Assembly: GCA_016841965.1 (NCBI GenBank)
Contig: JAEANN010000003.1
Coordinates: 1-36,769, forward strand
Source of the DNA: Candidatus Roseilinea mizusawaensis
Lineage (GTDB): Bacteria; Chloroflexota; Anaerolineae; J036; Brachytrichaceae
DNA length: 36,769 nucleotides
Direction: 5' to 3'
A program made the translations under genes and the position numbers. Each line of letters starts with the position of its first letter. Position 1 is the first letter of the stretch. The notes beneath the pieces are model-generated. The model made no database searches, was not told the origin of the DNA, and saw only the letters and a program-made list of their open reading frames with translations. Below, piece by piece: positions 1 through 8,571 of the stretch.

Positions 1-250
1 GGTGGGAACGGCGGCATGCTGCGGCCATGCTCGCCGCCTTGTGTGAACTGCACAGCAATCGGCTAGACGCCGCAATCCGTCAGTGCCGCCGGCGGTGACT
101 GTCACAAATCTGCGCTACACCCGCGGCGGGGCGGCGGCGCGGCGGCGGCGGCGCGGCGGTTGCAAACCGCACGCGCAGACAGCGTTCGCAGTCGCTGAGT
201 GCGTGGAGAATGCGTTCGCCGCGCCTGCCCGGTGGATAATCGTTCTTTGC
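1..250. other. Upstream region without a recognised gene
   Basis: No gene was recognised here. The stretch at about 120-165 is almost pure GCG/GGC and can be read as a poly-Arg/Ala extension of the helicase frame. That extension does not resemble HrpB, so it is treated as non-coding leader. No clear -35/-10 pair was seen. Confidence 0.4.
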
Positions 251-2776
251 ATGATGTTGATCCAACAGGCCCTGCCCGAACTGAGCGCGGCGCTGCGCGA
301 GCGCCCAATTGTGTTGCTCTGCGCGCCGCCCGGCGCCGGCAAGAGCACCGGCGTCCCACTGGCTCTGCTCACAGAAGACTGGTTGCAGGGCCGGCGCATC
401 CTGATGCTCGAACCGCGTCGGCTGGCCGCGCGCGCCATTGCCGCCCGTATGGCCCACCTGCTCGGCGAAGCCCCCGGCCAGACCGTCGGTTATCGCGTGC
501 GCTTTGAAAACCGCGTCACTACGCGCACGCGTCTGGAAGTGTTGACCGAAGGCATCCTGACACGCCGGCTGCAACACGATCCCGCGCTAGAGGGGGTGGG
601 GCTGGTCATCTTCGATGAGTTTCACGAGCGCAACCTGCATTCAGATCTGGCGTTGGCGTTGTGCCGCGACGCGCAATCCGTGTTACGGCCCGATTTACGC
701 CTGCTCATCATGTCGGCCACGCTCGACGAGCCGGCCCTGCGTGCAACCCTCGGCGACGCGCCGCTGGTGCGTCTCGCCGGCCGGTCGTTCCCCGTCACCG
801 TTCGATATGCCACGCGCGATTTGCCCGCCCCGCTTGCAGAGCCAGTGGCGCAGGCTGTGTCACGCGCGTTGCGTGACCAGCCGGGGGATGTGCTCGTCTT
901 CCTGCCCGGCGCGCGTGAAATCCGGCGCGCGCAGGCAGTCATTGCTCATCAGCACCCTGACGTGATGATCTGCCCGCTGTATGGCGACTTGCCCCTCGAT
1001 GCCCAGCAGGCCGCTATCACGCCCGATCCGGCCGGCCGCAGAAAAGTGGTGCTGGCTACATCAATCGCCGAGACTTCTTTGACGATCGAAGGGGTGCGCG
1101 CAGTGATTGACGCTGGCTTCGCCCGTGTGCCACGCTTCGATGCGCGCACCGGCCTGACCCGACTCGACACTGTTCGCGTCACGCTCGATTCAGCCGATCA
1201 GCGCGCGGGTCGGGCCGGCCGGCTTGGGCCGGGGCTGTGCTATCGCCTGTGGACGCACCAGACGCATCGCCAGCTCAGCCCTGCGCGCGTCCCCGAAATT
1301 CTAGACGCCGACCTGGCTGCGTTGCGGTTGGAGATGGCTGCATGGGGGGCGCGAACGGCTGACGCGCTGTCCTGGGTCACCCCGCCGCCGGCCGGCGCGC
1401 TGGCGCAGGCAACCGGCCTGCTTCAGCTTTTGGGGGCGCTCGATCCAGACGATCCGGGCCGTATCACTGCCCGTGGCCGAAAGTTGTTGGACTGGGGCGC
1501 CCATCCGCGCGTGGCGCACCTGCTGGCCGAAGCGCAACAGGCCGGCGCTGCGCAAGCTGCTTTGGCGGCTGATGTTGCCGCCCTGATCGAAGAACGCGAT
1601 CCCTTGTCCCATGAAACGAGCGCCGATATGACCCTGCGGATCGAGGCGCTGCGGCGTTGGCGCAGGTCGCGTTCACCCAGCGGATCGCCGGCTAAGGACG
1701 ATGGGCGCGCCCTGGCACGCGTCGAGCGATTGGCTGCCCAGTGGCGCACGATGATGCAAATGCCGGCCGATGCCATGCGCCTCGACAATGCTCCGCTTGA
1801 TCCCTACGAAGTGGGGCGATGGATTGCGCTGGCCTACCCCGATCGGGTGGCTCGCCGGCGCAATGAGGGAGCAGGCCGTTACAAGCTGGCGCTGGGGCGC
1901 GGGGTGCGCCTGCCCGAGCATGATTCCCTGGCCGCGCACGAGTGGCTGGCTGTGGCCCATGTCGATGCCGGCCAGCAGGCCGAGGGATTGATCCATCTGG
2001 CTGCGCCGCTGCATCCCGAAGATCTGCAGCCCTATGTTGCCGAGCGCGATGTAGTGGGATGGGATGCGCGACAGGGCGCCCTGATTGCGCAGCGTGAATG
2101 GCGCGTGGGCGAATTGACGCTGGCGACGCGCCCTTTGCCGCAGCCGGCCCCTGCCCGGCGCATCGCCGTGTTGTGCGATGTGATCCGCCGGGAAGGGCTG
2201 GACGTGCTGGCATGGACGGAGGCTGCCCGCCAGTGGCAGGCGCGCGCGCAGAGCGTGCATCTGTGGCGCGGCGATCCCTGGCCCGATGTCTGTGACGCGG
2301 CCTTGCTGGCCAATGCCGAGGCGTGGCTGGGGCCGTGTCTGGATGGCGTGACAAAGCGCGCCGATTTCGCGCGTCTGAATGTGCTGGTGATGTTGCAACG
2401 CTGGATGCCCGGCCCGCTGCGAGCGCAACTTGATGTGCTTGCTCCAGAGCGGCTGACCGTACCCAGTGGCGCTCACATTCGTCTGCGTTACGCGCCGGAC
2501 GGCAGCCCGCCGGTGCTGGCGGTGAAGATTCAGGAGCTGTTCGGGCTGGAGGACACGCCGACCATCAACGAGGGCCGCGTGAAGGTGCTGATGCATTTGT
2601 TGTCGCCGGCCCAACGCCCGATTCAGGTCACGCAGGATCTGCGCAGCTTCTGGCGCAACACCTATCCCCTGATTCGCAAAGAGTTGCGTGGCCGATATCC
2701 GAAACACGCCTGGCCCGATGATCCCTGGAATGCCACACCCACGCGCAAGACGATGCGCCGCGCTGGCGGCGCTTGA
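251..2776 (+). CDS. hrpB: ATP-dependent DEAH-box helicase HrpB
   Basis: This is a superfamily 2 DEAH-box RNA helicase of the HrpB type, a cytosolic NTP-driven helicase whose cellular substrate is poorly defined. The protein is 841 aa from ATG 251, close to the usual 800-840 aa. It shows Walker A GAGKST at residues 28-33, motif II DEFH at 122-125, motif III SAT at 155-157 and motif VI QRAGRAGR at 315-322. An HrpB-specific C-terminal region reaches to the end and carries the typical RSFWxxxYPxxRKELRGRYPKHxWP ending. The frame is open back to 83, but those 56 residues are Arg/Ala low-complexity sequence. The ATGs at 251 and 254 are therefore preferred, because family homology starts with them. 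The gene is monocistronic and converges on the regulator gene that ends at 2833. Confidence 0.95.
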   Translation: MMLIQQALPELSAALRERPIVLLCAPPGAGKSTGVPLALLTEDWLQGRRILMLEPRRLAARAIAARMAHLLGEAPGQTVGYRVRFENRVTTRTRLEVLTEGILTRRLQHDPALEGVGLVIFDEFHERNLHSDLALALCRDAQSVLRPDLRLLIMSATLDEPALRATLGDAPLVRLAGRSFPVTVRYATRDLPAPLAEPVAQAVSRALRDQPGDVLVFLPGAREIRRAQAVIAHQHPDVMICPLYGDLPLDAQQAAITPDPAGRRKVVLATSIAETSLTIEGVRAVIDAGFARVPRFDARTGLTRLDTVRVTLDSADQRAGRAGRLGPGLCYRLWTHQTHRQLSPARVPEILDADLAALRLEMAAWGARTADALSWVTPPPAGALAQATGLLQLLGALDPDDPGRITARGRKLLDWGAHPRVAHLLAEAQQAGAAQAALAADVAALIEERDPLSHETSADMTLRIEALRRWRRSRSPSGSPAKDDGRALARVERLAAQWRTMMQMPADAMRLDNAPLDPYEVGRWIALAYPDRVARRRNEGAGRYKLALGRGVRLPEHDSLAAHEWLAVAHVDAGQQAEGLIHLAAPLHPEDLQPYVAERDVVGWDARQGALIAQREWRVGELTLATRPLPQPAPARRIAVLCDVIRREGLDVLAWTEAARQWQARAQSVHLWRGDPWPDVCDAALLANAEAWLGPCLDGVTKRADFARLNVLVMLQRWMPGPLRAQLDVLAPERLTVPSGAHIRLRYAPDGSPPVLAVKIQELFGLEDTPTINEGRVKVLMHLLSPAQRPIQVTQDLRSFWRNTYPLIRKELRGRYPKHAWPDDPWNATPTRKTMRRAGGA

Positions 2777-2832
2777 GCTGTTGTGTGCAAACTGCCAGCC
2801 AAGTCAGGATCGCCCTTGCTTGAGCGCGACGA

Positions 2833-3552
2833 TCAACGCGGCGGGGAGGTGCGTTTGCCACGGCGGCGTTTGGCCGGCGCGGAGTCAGTGGGCCGATTCT
2901 CAGCCGGCGCTGCCTCGCTCTGCATGTAGGCCGGCGACAGAAACCATGCCACGCACAGCCCGTATACCCGGCCGTTGGGGTCGGCCGGTTCGTTCAGCAA
3001 GTCTTCTTGCAGTTGCTCTACGCGCGCTGCATACAGGCGGGCGCGCGCGTCGGACAAGCGCGCATGCGGGAAGCCGATGATTGTGATGGCTTCGCCGCGC
3101 GCGTCGGCCAGCGCGTCGGCCAACTCACCGCGCGCCGTCGTCATGATTTCCATCGGCACGGCGCCTTTGTCCACCAGTTCTGGCGGGAGGTCGAACTGAA
3201 AGATGCGTGCGGTGCGCGTGTAATACTTGGCGATGATGCCGTTGGTCACCCGCCGGGCCACCACCTGCACCAGCCCGGCCGCTTCGAGCACACGCAAGTG
3301 ATAGCCGATGGCGCCGGGCGACGCCTTCAACCGGTCGGCAATTTGCTTGGCTGTGGCCGGCTGCGCGCGGATGACCGCCAGGATGCGCGAGCGCACCGGA
3401 TCGCTGATGGCTTTGAATTGCTCCAGCGTGGTGATGGCCAGCGACTTGGGCAAGTCGGGCATCTCGACCGGAACGTCATGGGGCAGGGCTGGCAGCGCGC
3501 TATCCCCTGCGGCCGATTTGCTCCTGGCGCGCTGCGGATTCTGACGCGGCAT
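2833..3552 (-). CDS. ArsR-family winged-helix transcriptional regulator
   Basis: This is a predicted DNA-binding repressor of 239 aa. The winged-helix domain covers about residues 43-105 and includes DPVRSRILAVI and TAKQIADRL, followed by the recognition helix GAIGYHLRVLEAAGLV. This is the helix_turn_helix_20/ArsR style. The C-terminal part resembles an effector or dimerisation region and ends in a basic KRRRGKR tail. The frame can start at TTG 3597, but ATG 3552 sits better at the start of the protein. It lies 77 bp downstream of the MFS exporter gene on the same strand, so the two probably form an exporter-regulator operon and the protein probably controls that operon. The effector is unknown. 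A 59-bp stretch of this gene has a decayed copy at 14382-14440. Confidence 0.85.
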   Translation of the reverse strand: MPRQNPQRARSKSAAGDSALPALPHDVPVEMPDLPKSLAITTLEQFKAISDPVRSRILAVIRAQPATAKQIADRLKASPGAIGYHLRVLEAAGLVQVVARRVTNGIIAKYYTRTARIFQFDLPPELVDKGAVPMEIMTTARGELADALADARGEAITIIGFPHARLSDARARLYAARVEQLQEDLLNEPADPNGRVYGLCVAWFLSPAYMQSEAAPAENRPTDSAPAKRRRGKRTSPPR

Positions 3553-3629
3553 GATCTGGATAGGCCTCGTTGTGCAAGATTCACTCGGCGGGTGCAATCC
3601 GCCTGGTTGAACGAAAGTCTATCTCGATT

Positions 3630-5015
3630 TCAATCTGTTGCTGCGCTGCCTGCGGCGGCGATGGCCGGCGTTGCTTGAGGTGCGTGCATCGAAGTTGTGT
3701 GATCCGGCAGAATATCTTCGGCGTCGCGCACTGGCCGGATCAGATATCCCAGCGCGCCGACGGCCGAGATCGCTGCGCCGGCTATGACCATCAACAACGC
3801 CATGCCGGCGCCGGGGCCTGCGCCGATCAGACCGCCGAACGTCTGCGACAACCAGATGTCGGCGCGCATGGCCGGCTCGAGCATCTGATCAGCCAACAGG
3901 CCGGCAATCACCGGCGTGATCGGCTGCGTCGCCCAGGCAATCAGACGCCGGGCCGCGAACACGCGTCCTTGCACGTCTGGCGCCACTTTGGATTGCCAGA
4001 TCGCCTGATTGGAGCCGTTGATGGTTGGGATCAACAGCGCGCCGAGGAACGAAGCTGCCGCCCAGACGACGACGCCCTGGCCCAGTCCCATCAGCAGGGT
4101 GCCCATCAGGCCGGTCAACACGTGGCCGAGCAACACGCCGTGCACGCGCCGCTTGAATCCGCCCCACACGCTCAGCAGCACGCCGCCCACGATGCCGCCA
4201 ATGGCGCCCACGGTCTGCACGGCGCCGAAAGCGATCTCGCTGTTGCCGGTGCGCGACAGAATCATGGGCGCTGTGACGGTGATGGCAAGGCCGGCGAACA
4301 GGTTGCCGAACAGGAACACGAGTTGCAGGCCGAGCAGGCTGGGCCGAGCGAAGATGTAACGGAAGCCATAGGCGGCTTCTTTTAACATGCTGCCGCGCCC
4401 TTCACGCCCGGCCTCGGTGACAGGGGGTTGCGGCACGAACACGATCGCCAATGCCAGGACGGCAAACACGAATGTGATGACGTCGATGGTCAGGATGCCG
4501 AGCAGCCCGATGACCGGCAGCAGCGCGCCGGCCAGCAACGGCGCCAGCACGCCCGGCCCCATTTCCATCAACGACATCAGGCCATTGGCGCGCCCAAGCT
4601 GCTCTTTGGGCACCATCAGGCTGATGCTGGCCGAGTAGGCCGGCCATTGGAAGGCGTTGAAGAGGCCCATGATGGCCGAGGCCAGGTAGAGATGCCAGAT
4701 CGACAGCGCGCCGGCCGCCTGGAGCGCGAGCAGCAGAATGGTGGCGGCGCCGGCGCCGAGATCGCTCAGCATCATCATCAGTTTGCGGTTGTGGCGGTCG
4801 ATCAGCACGCCGGCCAGCGGTGAGATGAGCAAAAAGGGCGTGATGAAAAACACCTGCACCAGTCCGAGTGCGGTGGCGCTGCCGGTTTCCTGGAAGGCCC
4901 AGATGGTGATGGCGAATTGCGTCATCTGAGTAGCCAGGATCGACACAATCTGGCCGATCCACACGACGATGAACGCAGTCATGCCGCTGATCGGTTTGCG
5001 AGCCGGCGTTGACAT
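3630..5015 (-). CDS. MFS transporter (DHA3-like drug/metabolite exporter)
   Basis: This is an inner-membrane major facilitator superfamily exporter of 461 aa, with about 12 hydrophobic segments. The MFS motif A is visible as GVLIDRHNRK in the loop after TM2. The sequence resembles the MFS_3/enterobactin-exporter and macrolide-efflux group, but the substrate cannot be read from sequence. ATG 5015 is chosen because AGGAGG lies a few bases upstream on this strand. The frame stays open 67 codons further up, but without family similarity. It is followed by the ArsR-like regulator, probably in one transcript. It is divergent from the sugar operon that starts at 5600. Confidence 0.88.
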   Translation of the reverse strand: MSTPARKPISGMTAFIVVWIGQIVSILATQMTQFAITIWAFQETGSATALGLVQVFFITPFLLISPLAGVLIDRHNRKLMMMLSDLGAGAATILLLALQAAGALSIWHLYLASAIMGLFNAFQWPAYSASISLMVPKEQLGRANGLMSLMEMGPGVLAPLLAGALLPVIGLLGILTIDVITFVFAVLALAIVFVPQPPVTEAGREGRGSMLKEAAYGFRYIFARPSLLGLQLVFLFGNLFAGLAITVTAPMILSRTGNSEIAFGAVQTVGAIGGIVGGVLLSVWGGFKRRVHGVLLGHVLTGLMGTLLMGLGQGVVVWAAASFLGALLIPTINGSNQAIWQSKVAPDVQGRVFAARRLIAWATQPITPVIAGLLADQMLEPAMRADIWLSQTFGGLIGAGPGAGMALLMVIAGAAISAVGALGYLIRPVRDAEDILPDHTTSMHAPQATPAIAAAGSAATD

Positions 5016-5248
5016 GGGGTGAGCCTCCTGTTGGCAGGCTGCGATTTTGGCGCAACGTGCTAATTTAGTAATACGATGTGCGCTTATAGCGCGCCCGCGG
5101 GCTGCTGTCAATGGAACGGGCAAATCGCGCGTCAGATTTAAGGTTGCGAGCGCCGGCAAAGCTGCGCCGGGCCTTTCGCCGGCGCGCGCATCGCCGGCGA
5201 CTTGCACAAAATTCAACAGCCGATTGCCCCGGCCAATCGGTCAAAGTC

Positions 5249-5268
5249 TGTCAAACTATTCTTTGACA
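5249..5268. promoter_or_regulatory. Inverted repeat over the -35 box (operator candidate)
   Basis: TGTCAAA, a 6-bp spacer and TTTGACA form a perfect 7-bp inverted repeat. Its right arm contains the whole -35 hexamer. A protein bound here would block the promoter. The regulator is unknown. Confidence 0.45.
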
Positions 5269-5291
5269 AACAAAACACTCTTGGCTATAGT
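5263..5291 (+). promoter_or_regulatory. Sigma70-type promoter for the sugar operon
   Basis: TTGACA at 5263-5268 is followed by a 17-bp spacer and TATAGT at 5286-5291. This is a near-consensus housekeeping promoter. It drives rightward toward the Gfo/Idh gene, with a leader of about 300 nt. The same 30-bp block recurs in front of xylF (24 of 30 positions identical). Confidence 0.8.
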
Positions 5292-5480
5292 ATCGGCGCT
5301 TGCTCTCTGTTTGCTAGGCTCCGTCGTGTGCTGTTTGTGGTATCGCTGAGGTCGTGGGTGCTGGAGATGAGCCGGTCTAGAAGGGGTTGATCCATCTGCG
5401 TTTGTTCCTATCTAGCAGCCTCATGACTATTTGCAAAGAATCCGGACATTAGCAAATTGGCATATAGCGTACAACCCACT

Positions 5481-5502
5481 GGGCCAAGGGTGGGCCAAGG
5501 GT
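5481..5502. repeat. 11-bp tandem duplication
   Basis: GGGCCAAGGGT occurs twice in direct succession in the leader of the sugar operon. It may be a replication slippage product. No function is evident. Confidence 0.7.
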
Positions 5503-5599
5503 GAGTGCGCCACACACCTAATCTGTGCGGTCGCATTGTCTGCCCGGCTTGCTGATAAGAGAAAGCCTTTGCTGACTCATTAGCGTGGATGGAGACGCC

Positions 5600-6676
5600 A
5601 TGACGCGAACGATCGACCCTGACTACAAACCTAAACTCCCCCCCAAGACAGACTATGGCATTGGCATCGTCGGCTGCGGTGGCATCGTCAACTATGCCCA
5701 CCTGGTCGCTTACAAGAACAATGGTCTGAACGTTGTTGCTTGTTACGACGTCAACCCAGAGGCTGCGCGAAAGACGGCTGAGACGCACGGCATCCCGAAG
5801 GTGTATCTACAACTTGATGATTTGCTGGCCGACCCAGCGGTCGAGATCGTGGACATCGCGGTACAGCCATGGCACCAGCGCGCAATCGCCGAACGCGCGT
5901 TGGCCGCCGGCAAACATCTACTTTGCCAGAAACCACTTTCGGATACTTTCGGGGATGCTGTGGCCATTGCCGAGGCCGGCCGGCGCGCCGATCGAAAGGT
6001 CGCGGTCAATCAGCAGATGCGCTGGGATGCCGGCATCGCCGCTGCGCGCGATCTGATCGCCAAGGGCGTGATTGGCCAGCCCACCGACGCGCAGATTCAG
6101 GTGAGCACGAGTACGCCCTGGCACATGTGGCCGTGGTTGGCCGAGTCGCCTCGGCTCGAGGTGCTCTATCACAGCATCCACTACCTCGACGCGATGCGCT
6201 TCCTGTTTGGCGATCCGGCGTGGGTGACCAGCCGTCATGCCAAGTATCCCAAGCAAGGCGCCAAGGCCGAGACCAAGACCATCACCATCCTGGACTACGC
6301 CGACGGGTTGCAGGCGATGGTGGCCGTCAATCATCACGATGAAAGCCCCGACGGCTACGCGATCTTTCGTTTCCTCGGCACGGAGGGCCTGATCAAAGGC
6401 ACTATCGGCTTGATGTACAACTATCCTCATGGTCGTCCCGACACGTTCGAGGTTCATCTGCATGCCGACAAGCCTGACGATTGGCATGTGTTGCCCTTGC
6501 AAGGGATGTGGGTGCCGGACGCGTTTATTGGTCCCATGGCCTCGCTCATGCAAGCGATCCAGACCGATGGGATACCCGCGACCGATGTAACGGATAATTT
6601 GAATACCCTGCGTCTTGTCGAAGCAGCCTATCGCTCGGTGACAGAGAATCGCTCGGTCAGTCCGGCGGAGATCTAA
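5600..6676 (+). CDS. Gfo/Idh/MocA-family NAD(P)-dependent oxidoreductase
   Basis: This cytosolic sugar or cyclitol dehydrogenase-like protein has 358 aa, the usual family length. The N-terminal Rossmann fold carries GIVGCGG at about residues 22-28. The conserved lysine motif reads CQKP (Lys111) where CEKP is usual. The C-terminal half is the family's substrate-binding alpha/beta domain. ATG 5600 is chosen over GTG 5585 because GGAG lies 5 nt upstream of it. It is the first gene of a tightly packed operon: the SDR gene starts 10 bp after its stop. Within the operon it probably oxidises an imported sugar or sugar acid. The substrate is not determinable from sequence. Confidence 0.9.
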   Translation: MTRTIDPDYKPKLPPKTDYGIGIVGCGGIVNYAHLVAYKNNGLNVVACYDVNPEAARKTAETHGIPKVYLQLDDLLADPAVEIVDIAVQPWHQRAIAERALAAGKHLLCQKPLSDTFGDAVAIAEAGRRADRKVAVNQQMRWDAGIAAARDLIAKGVIGQPTDAQIQVSTSTPWHMWPWLAESPRLEVLYHSIHYLDAMRFLFGDPAWVTSRHAKYPKQGAKAETKTITILDYADGLQAMVAVNHHDESPDGYAIFRFLGTEGLIKGTIGLMYNYPHGRPDTFEVHLHADKPDDWHVLPLQGMWVPDAFIGPMASLMQAIQTDGIPATDVTDNLNTLRLVEAAYRSVTENRSVSPAEI

Positions 6677-6686
6677 ACGCAGAGAA

Positions 6687-7508
6687 ATGGAACAGCGGCT
6701 GAAAGACAAGATCGCCATCGTCACCGGCGCCGGGCGCGGCATCGGCAAGGGTGTGGCCTTGCGGTTGGCCCGCGAGGGCGCGCACATTGTGATCGCCGAA
6801 TATGACCCTGACACGGCTCAACAGACGGCCCAGGAGGTGCAGGCGTTGGGCGTCTTGGCCATGCCGTACCGGATTGATCTGTCTGACGTATCACAGATTC
6901 AGCCGATGGTGGATGCAGTGGTGCACGCCTTTGGGCGCATAGACATTCTGGTCAACAACGCCGGTCGTGTGCAGACCAAGCCGATGCTCGATCTCACAGA
7001 AGAGGACTGGGATCGCGTCGTCAACGTCAATCAACGGGGCCTGTTCTTCTGCCTGCAAGCTGTGGCCCATCAGATGATCGCCCAAATTCCCGAAGAGATT
7101 CGCAACAGTGATCGCGCGCCGCACAGCTTCGGGAAGATCGTCAACTTCTCGTCGGTGGCCGGCCGCAGCGGCCGGCCCAATTCCACTCACTACGCCGCGA
7201 CCAAGGCCGCCGTCATCAGCATCACGCGCTCGGCGGCGCTGGCGCTGGCGCGCTACAACATCAACGTCAACGCCGTCTGTCCCGGCATCGTGCTCACTGC
7301 GATGTGGCAAGAGATAGACCAGGCCAACCAGGTCATGCGCGGGCTAGAACCCGGCGAGTGGATTCGTCGCTCCATTGAGACCGTGCCGCTCAAGCGTGTC
7401 GCCCAATCGGAAGATATCGCTGCTGCAGTGGCTTTTTTGTGTTCGCCAGATTCAGATTACATCACCGGCCAGGCCCTCAACGTAGATGGCGGGTTGGAGA
7501 TGGATTAG
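6687..7508 (+). CDS. Short-chain dehydrogenase/reductase
   Basis: This classical SDR of 273 aa is cytosolic and NAD(P)-dependent. TGAGRGIG lies at residues 13-20, NNAG at 90-93, the catalytic serine at about 156 and YxxxK as Tyr169/Lys173. The C-terminus has the usual GQALNVDGGLEMD ending. The acidic residues after beta-2 (AEYD) suggest NAD preference. In sugar operons such enzymes oxidise L-fucose, L-rhamnose or 2-keto-3-deoxy sugar acids. Together with the mutarotase and lactonase downstream, a non-phosphorylating oxidation route fits, but this is inference. Confidence 0.92.
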   Translation: MEQRLKDKIAIVTGAGRGIGKGVALRLAREGAHIVIAEYDPDTAQQTAQEVQALGVLAMPYRIDLSDVSQIQPMVDAVVHAFGRIDILVNNAGRVQTKPMLDLTEEDWDRVVNVNQRGLFFCLQAVAHQMIAQIPEEIRNSDRAPHSFGKIVNFSSVAGRSGRPNSTHYAATKAAVISITRSAALALARYNINVNAVCPGIVLTAMWQEIDQANQVMRGLEPGEWIRRSIETVPLKRVAQSEDIAAAVAFLCSPDSDYITGQALNVDGGLEMD

Positions 7509-7521
7509 CTTGGTAGATGTC

Positions 7522-8571
7522 ATGCTTACTTATACCGATCTTCCACTTTTGCCTACTCAGCTCATCGGCAGCGCCGGCGTGCCGAGCTGGATGTGGGTCT
7601 TCCGTGATGCAGTCGCCGAAGGCAAGGTTGGGCCGGAGGACATCCGTGAGACGTTGATGGATGCCGTCAACATCGCGCTTCAGGACGCAACCGAGGCAGG
7701 TGTGGACATCATCTCCGACGGCGAGTTCTTTCGCGCTGACTTCACGTGGAATTTCCATGAGCGCATCGCCGGCCTGGAGAAGATTCCCTTCGAGCGCCGG
7801 CTGGGCTATCCTGGCCCGGACCAGTTGGACGCCTTTCGCGCCGTCGAACCACTCAGCGTGCCAGACGGCTATGGGCTGGTAAACGAAGTGCGCTATATCA
7901 AGACGCGCACCGATAAACCGTTCATCACTGCGCTGCAAAGCCCGCTCACACAGGCCTTTCGTATTGACCCCGGCAAAATCTACAAAAACAAAGGTGAAGT
8001 GGCCTGGGCATTGGTGCCGTTCATCAATAAGGAGTTGAAAGACGCCGTGGCCGCCGGCGCGCGCCACATCCAGTTCGACGAGCCGGCATTCTGGACGATG
8101 CCTGGCGGCTTGCCTGAGTTCGTGAAGATGTACAACGCCTGCGTCGAGGACGTAAACGCCACCATCGGCGTGCACCTGTGCTTCGGCAACTTCCGTGGCC
8201 GGCCGGCTACATCAGACCGCACTTACAAGCACATCGCCCCTTACTTGGAACAGATGAACGTGGATGTGGTGCACATGGAGTTCGCCAACCGTTGCATGTG
8301 GGAAGCCGAGTTATGGGCGAAATATGGCGGCGACAAGATTCTGTGCGCCGGCGTGGTTGACGTGAAGGGGCGTTCGCTCGAGACGCCAGAATTGGTGGCC
8401 GAGCGCATCCGGTTGCTCTTGCGCTACGTCAAGCCGGAGAAGCTGTGGGTCTCGTCTGATTGTGGCTTCAGCCAAACGGCGCGCTGGCTGGCCGTCGAAA
8501 AGATGAAGGCCATGGTCAAGGGCGCGGCCATCGTGCGCCGAGAGTTGACCGGTGAAAACAGCCCCGCGTGA
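7522..8571 (+). CDS. MetE C-terminal-like zinc methyltransferase homologue
   Basis: This protein of 349 aa belongs to the cobalamin-independent methionine synthase (UROD/MetE-like) superfamily and covers only the catalytic barrel. The four zinc ligands of MetE are all recognisable: His218 and Cys220 (HLC), Glu253 (HMEF) and Cys314 (DCGF). The Glu-to-Cys distance equals that of MetE. FDEPAF at 185-190 is the usual substrate-pocket strand. It should therefore bind zinc and activate a thiol. Stand-alone members may transfer methyl groups to thiols or act on other thiol substrates. ATG 7522 is used. ATG 7486 would overlap the SDR gene by 23 bp and neither has a good ribosome site. The next gene overlaps its stop, so the two products are probably partners. 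Confidence 0.85.
   Translation: MLTYTDLPLLPTQLIGSAGVPSWMWVFRDAVAEGKVGPEDIRETLMDAVNIALQDATEAGVDIISDGEFFRADFTWNFHERIAGLEKIPFERRLGYPGPDQLDAFRAVEPLSVPDGYGLVNEVRYIKTRTDKPFITALQSPLTQAFRIDPGKIYKNKGEVAWALVPFINKELKDAVAAGARHIQFDEPAFWTMPGGLPEFVKMYNACVEDVNATIGVHLCFGNFRGRPATSDRTYKHIAPYLEQMNVDVVHMEFANRCMWEAELWAKYGGDKILCAGVVDVKGRSLETPELVAERIRLLLRYVKPEKLWVSSDCGFSQTARWLAVEKMKAMVKGAAIVRRELTGENSPA

Larger units (their letters stand above)
5016..5599. other. Divergent intergenic region (584 bp)
   Basis: This non-coding region lies between the leftward exporter operon and the rightward sugar operon. It holds a strong rightward promoter (5263-5291) that leaves a leader of about 300 nt. It also holds an inverted repeat over the -35 box, a perfect 11-bp tandem duplication at 5481-5502, and a 6-bp inverted repeat ATTTGC/GCAAAT at 5429-5457. 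AT-rich sequence around 5050-5083 (CTAATTTAG, flanked by GCGCA and TGCGC) could hold the leftward promoter or operator. No known riboswitch was recognised in the long leader. Confidence 0.6.

Noticed and set aside
83-250. 56-residue N-terminal extension of the HrpB frame
   Set aside because: It is Arg/Ala-rich low-complexity sequence from a GCG-rich stretch; family similarity begins at the ATG pair 251/254.
1673-2707. 344-aa open frame antisense to hrpB
   Set aside because: It is a shadow of a GC-rich gene; composition is Gln/His/Arg-rich with no domain, and it lies wholly inside an intact conserved gene.
3570-4385. Long plus-strand frame over the MFS and ArsR region
   Set aside because: It is antisense to a clear transporter gene and has no recognisable domain.
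5408-5788. 126-aa minus-strand frame in the divergent region
   Set aside because: It overlaps the start of the Gfo/Idh gene in antisense and shows no domain; the region fits a promoter and leader.
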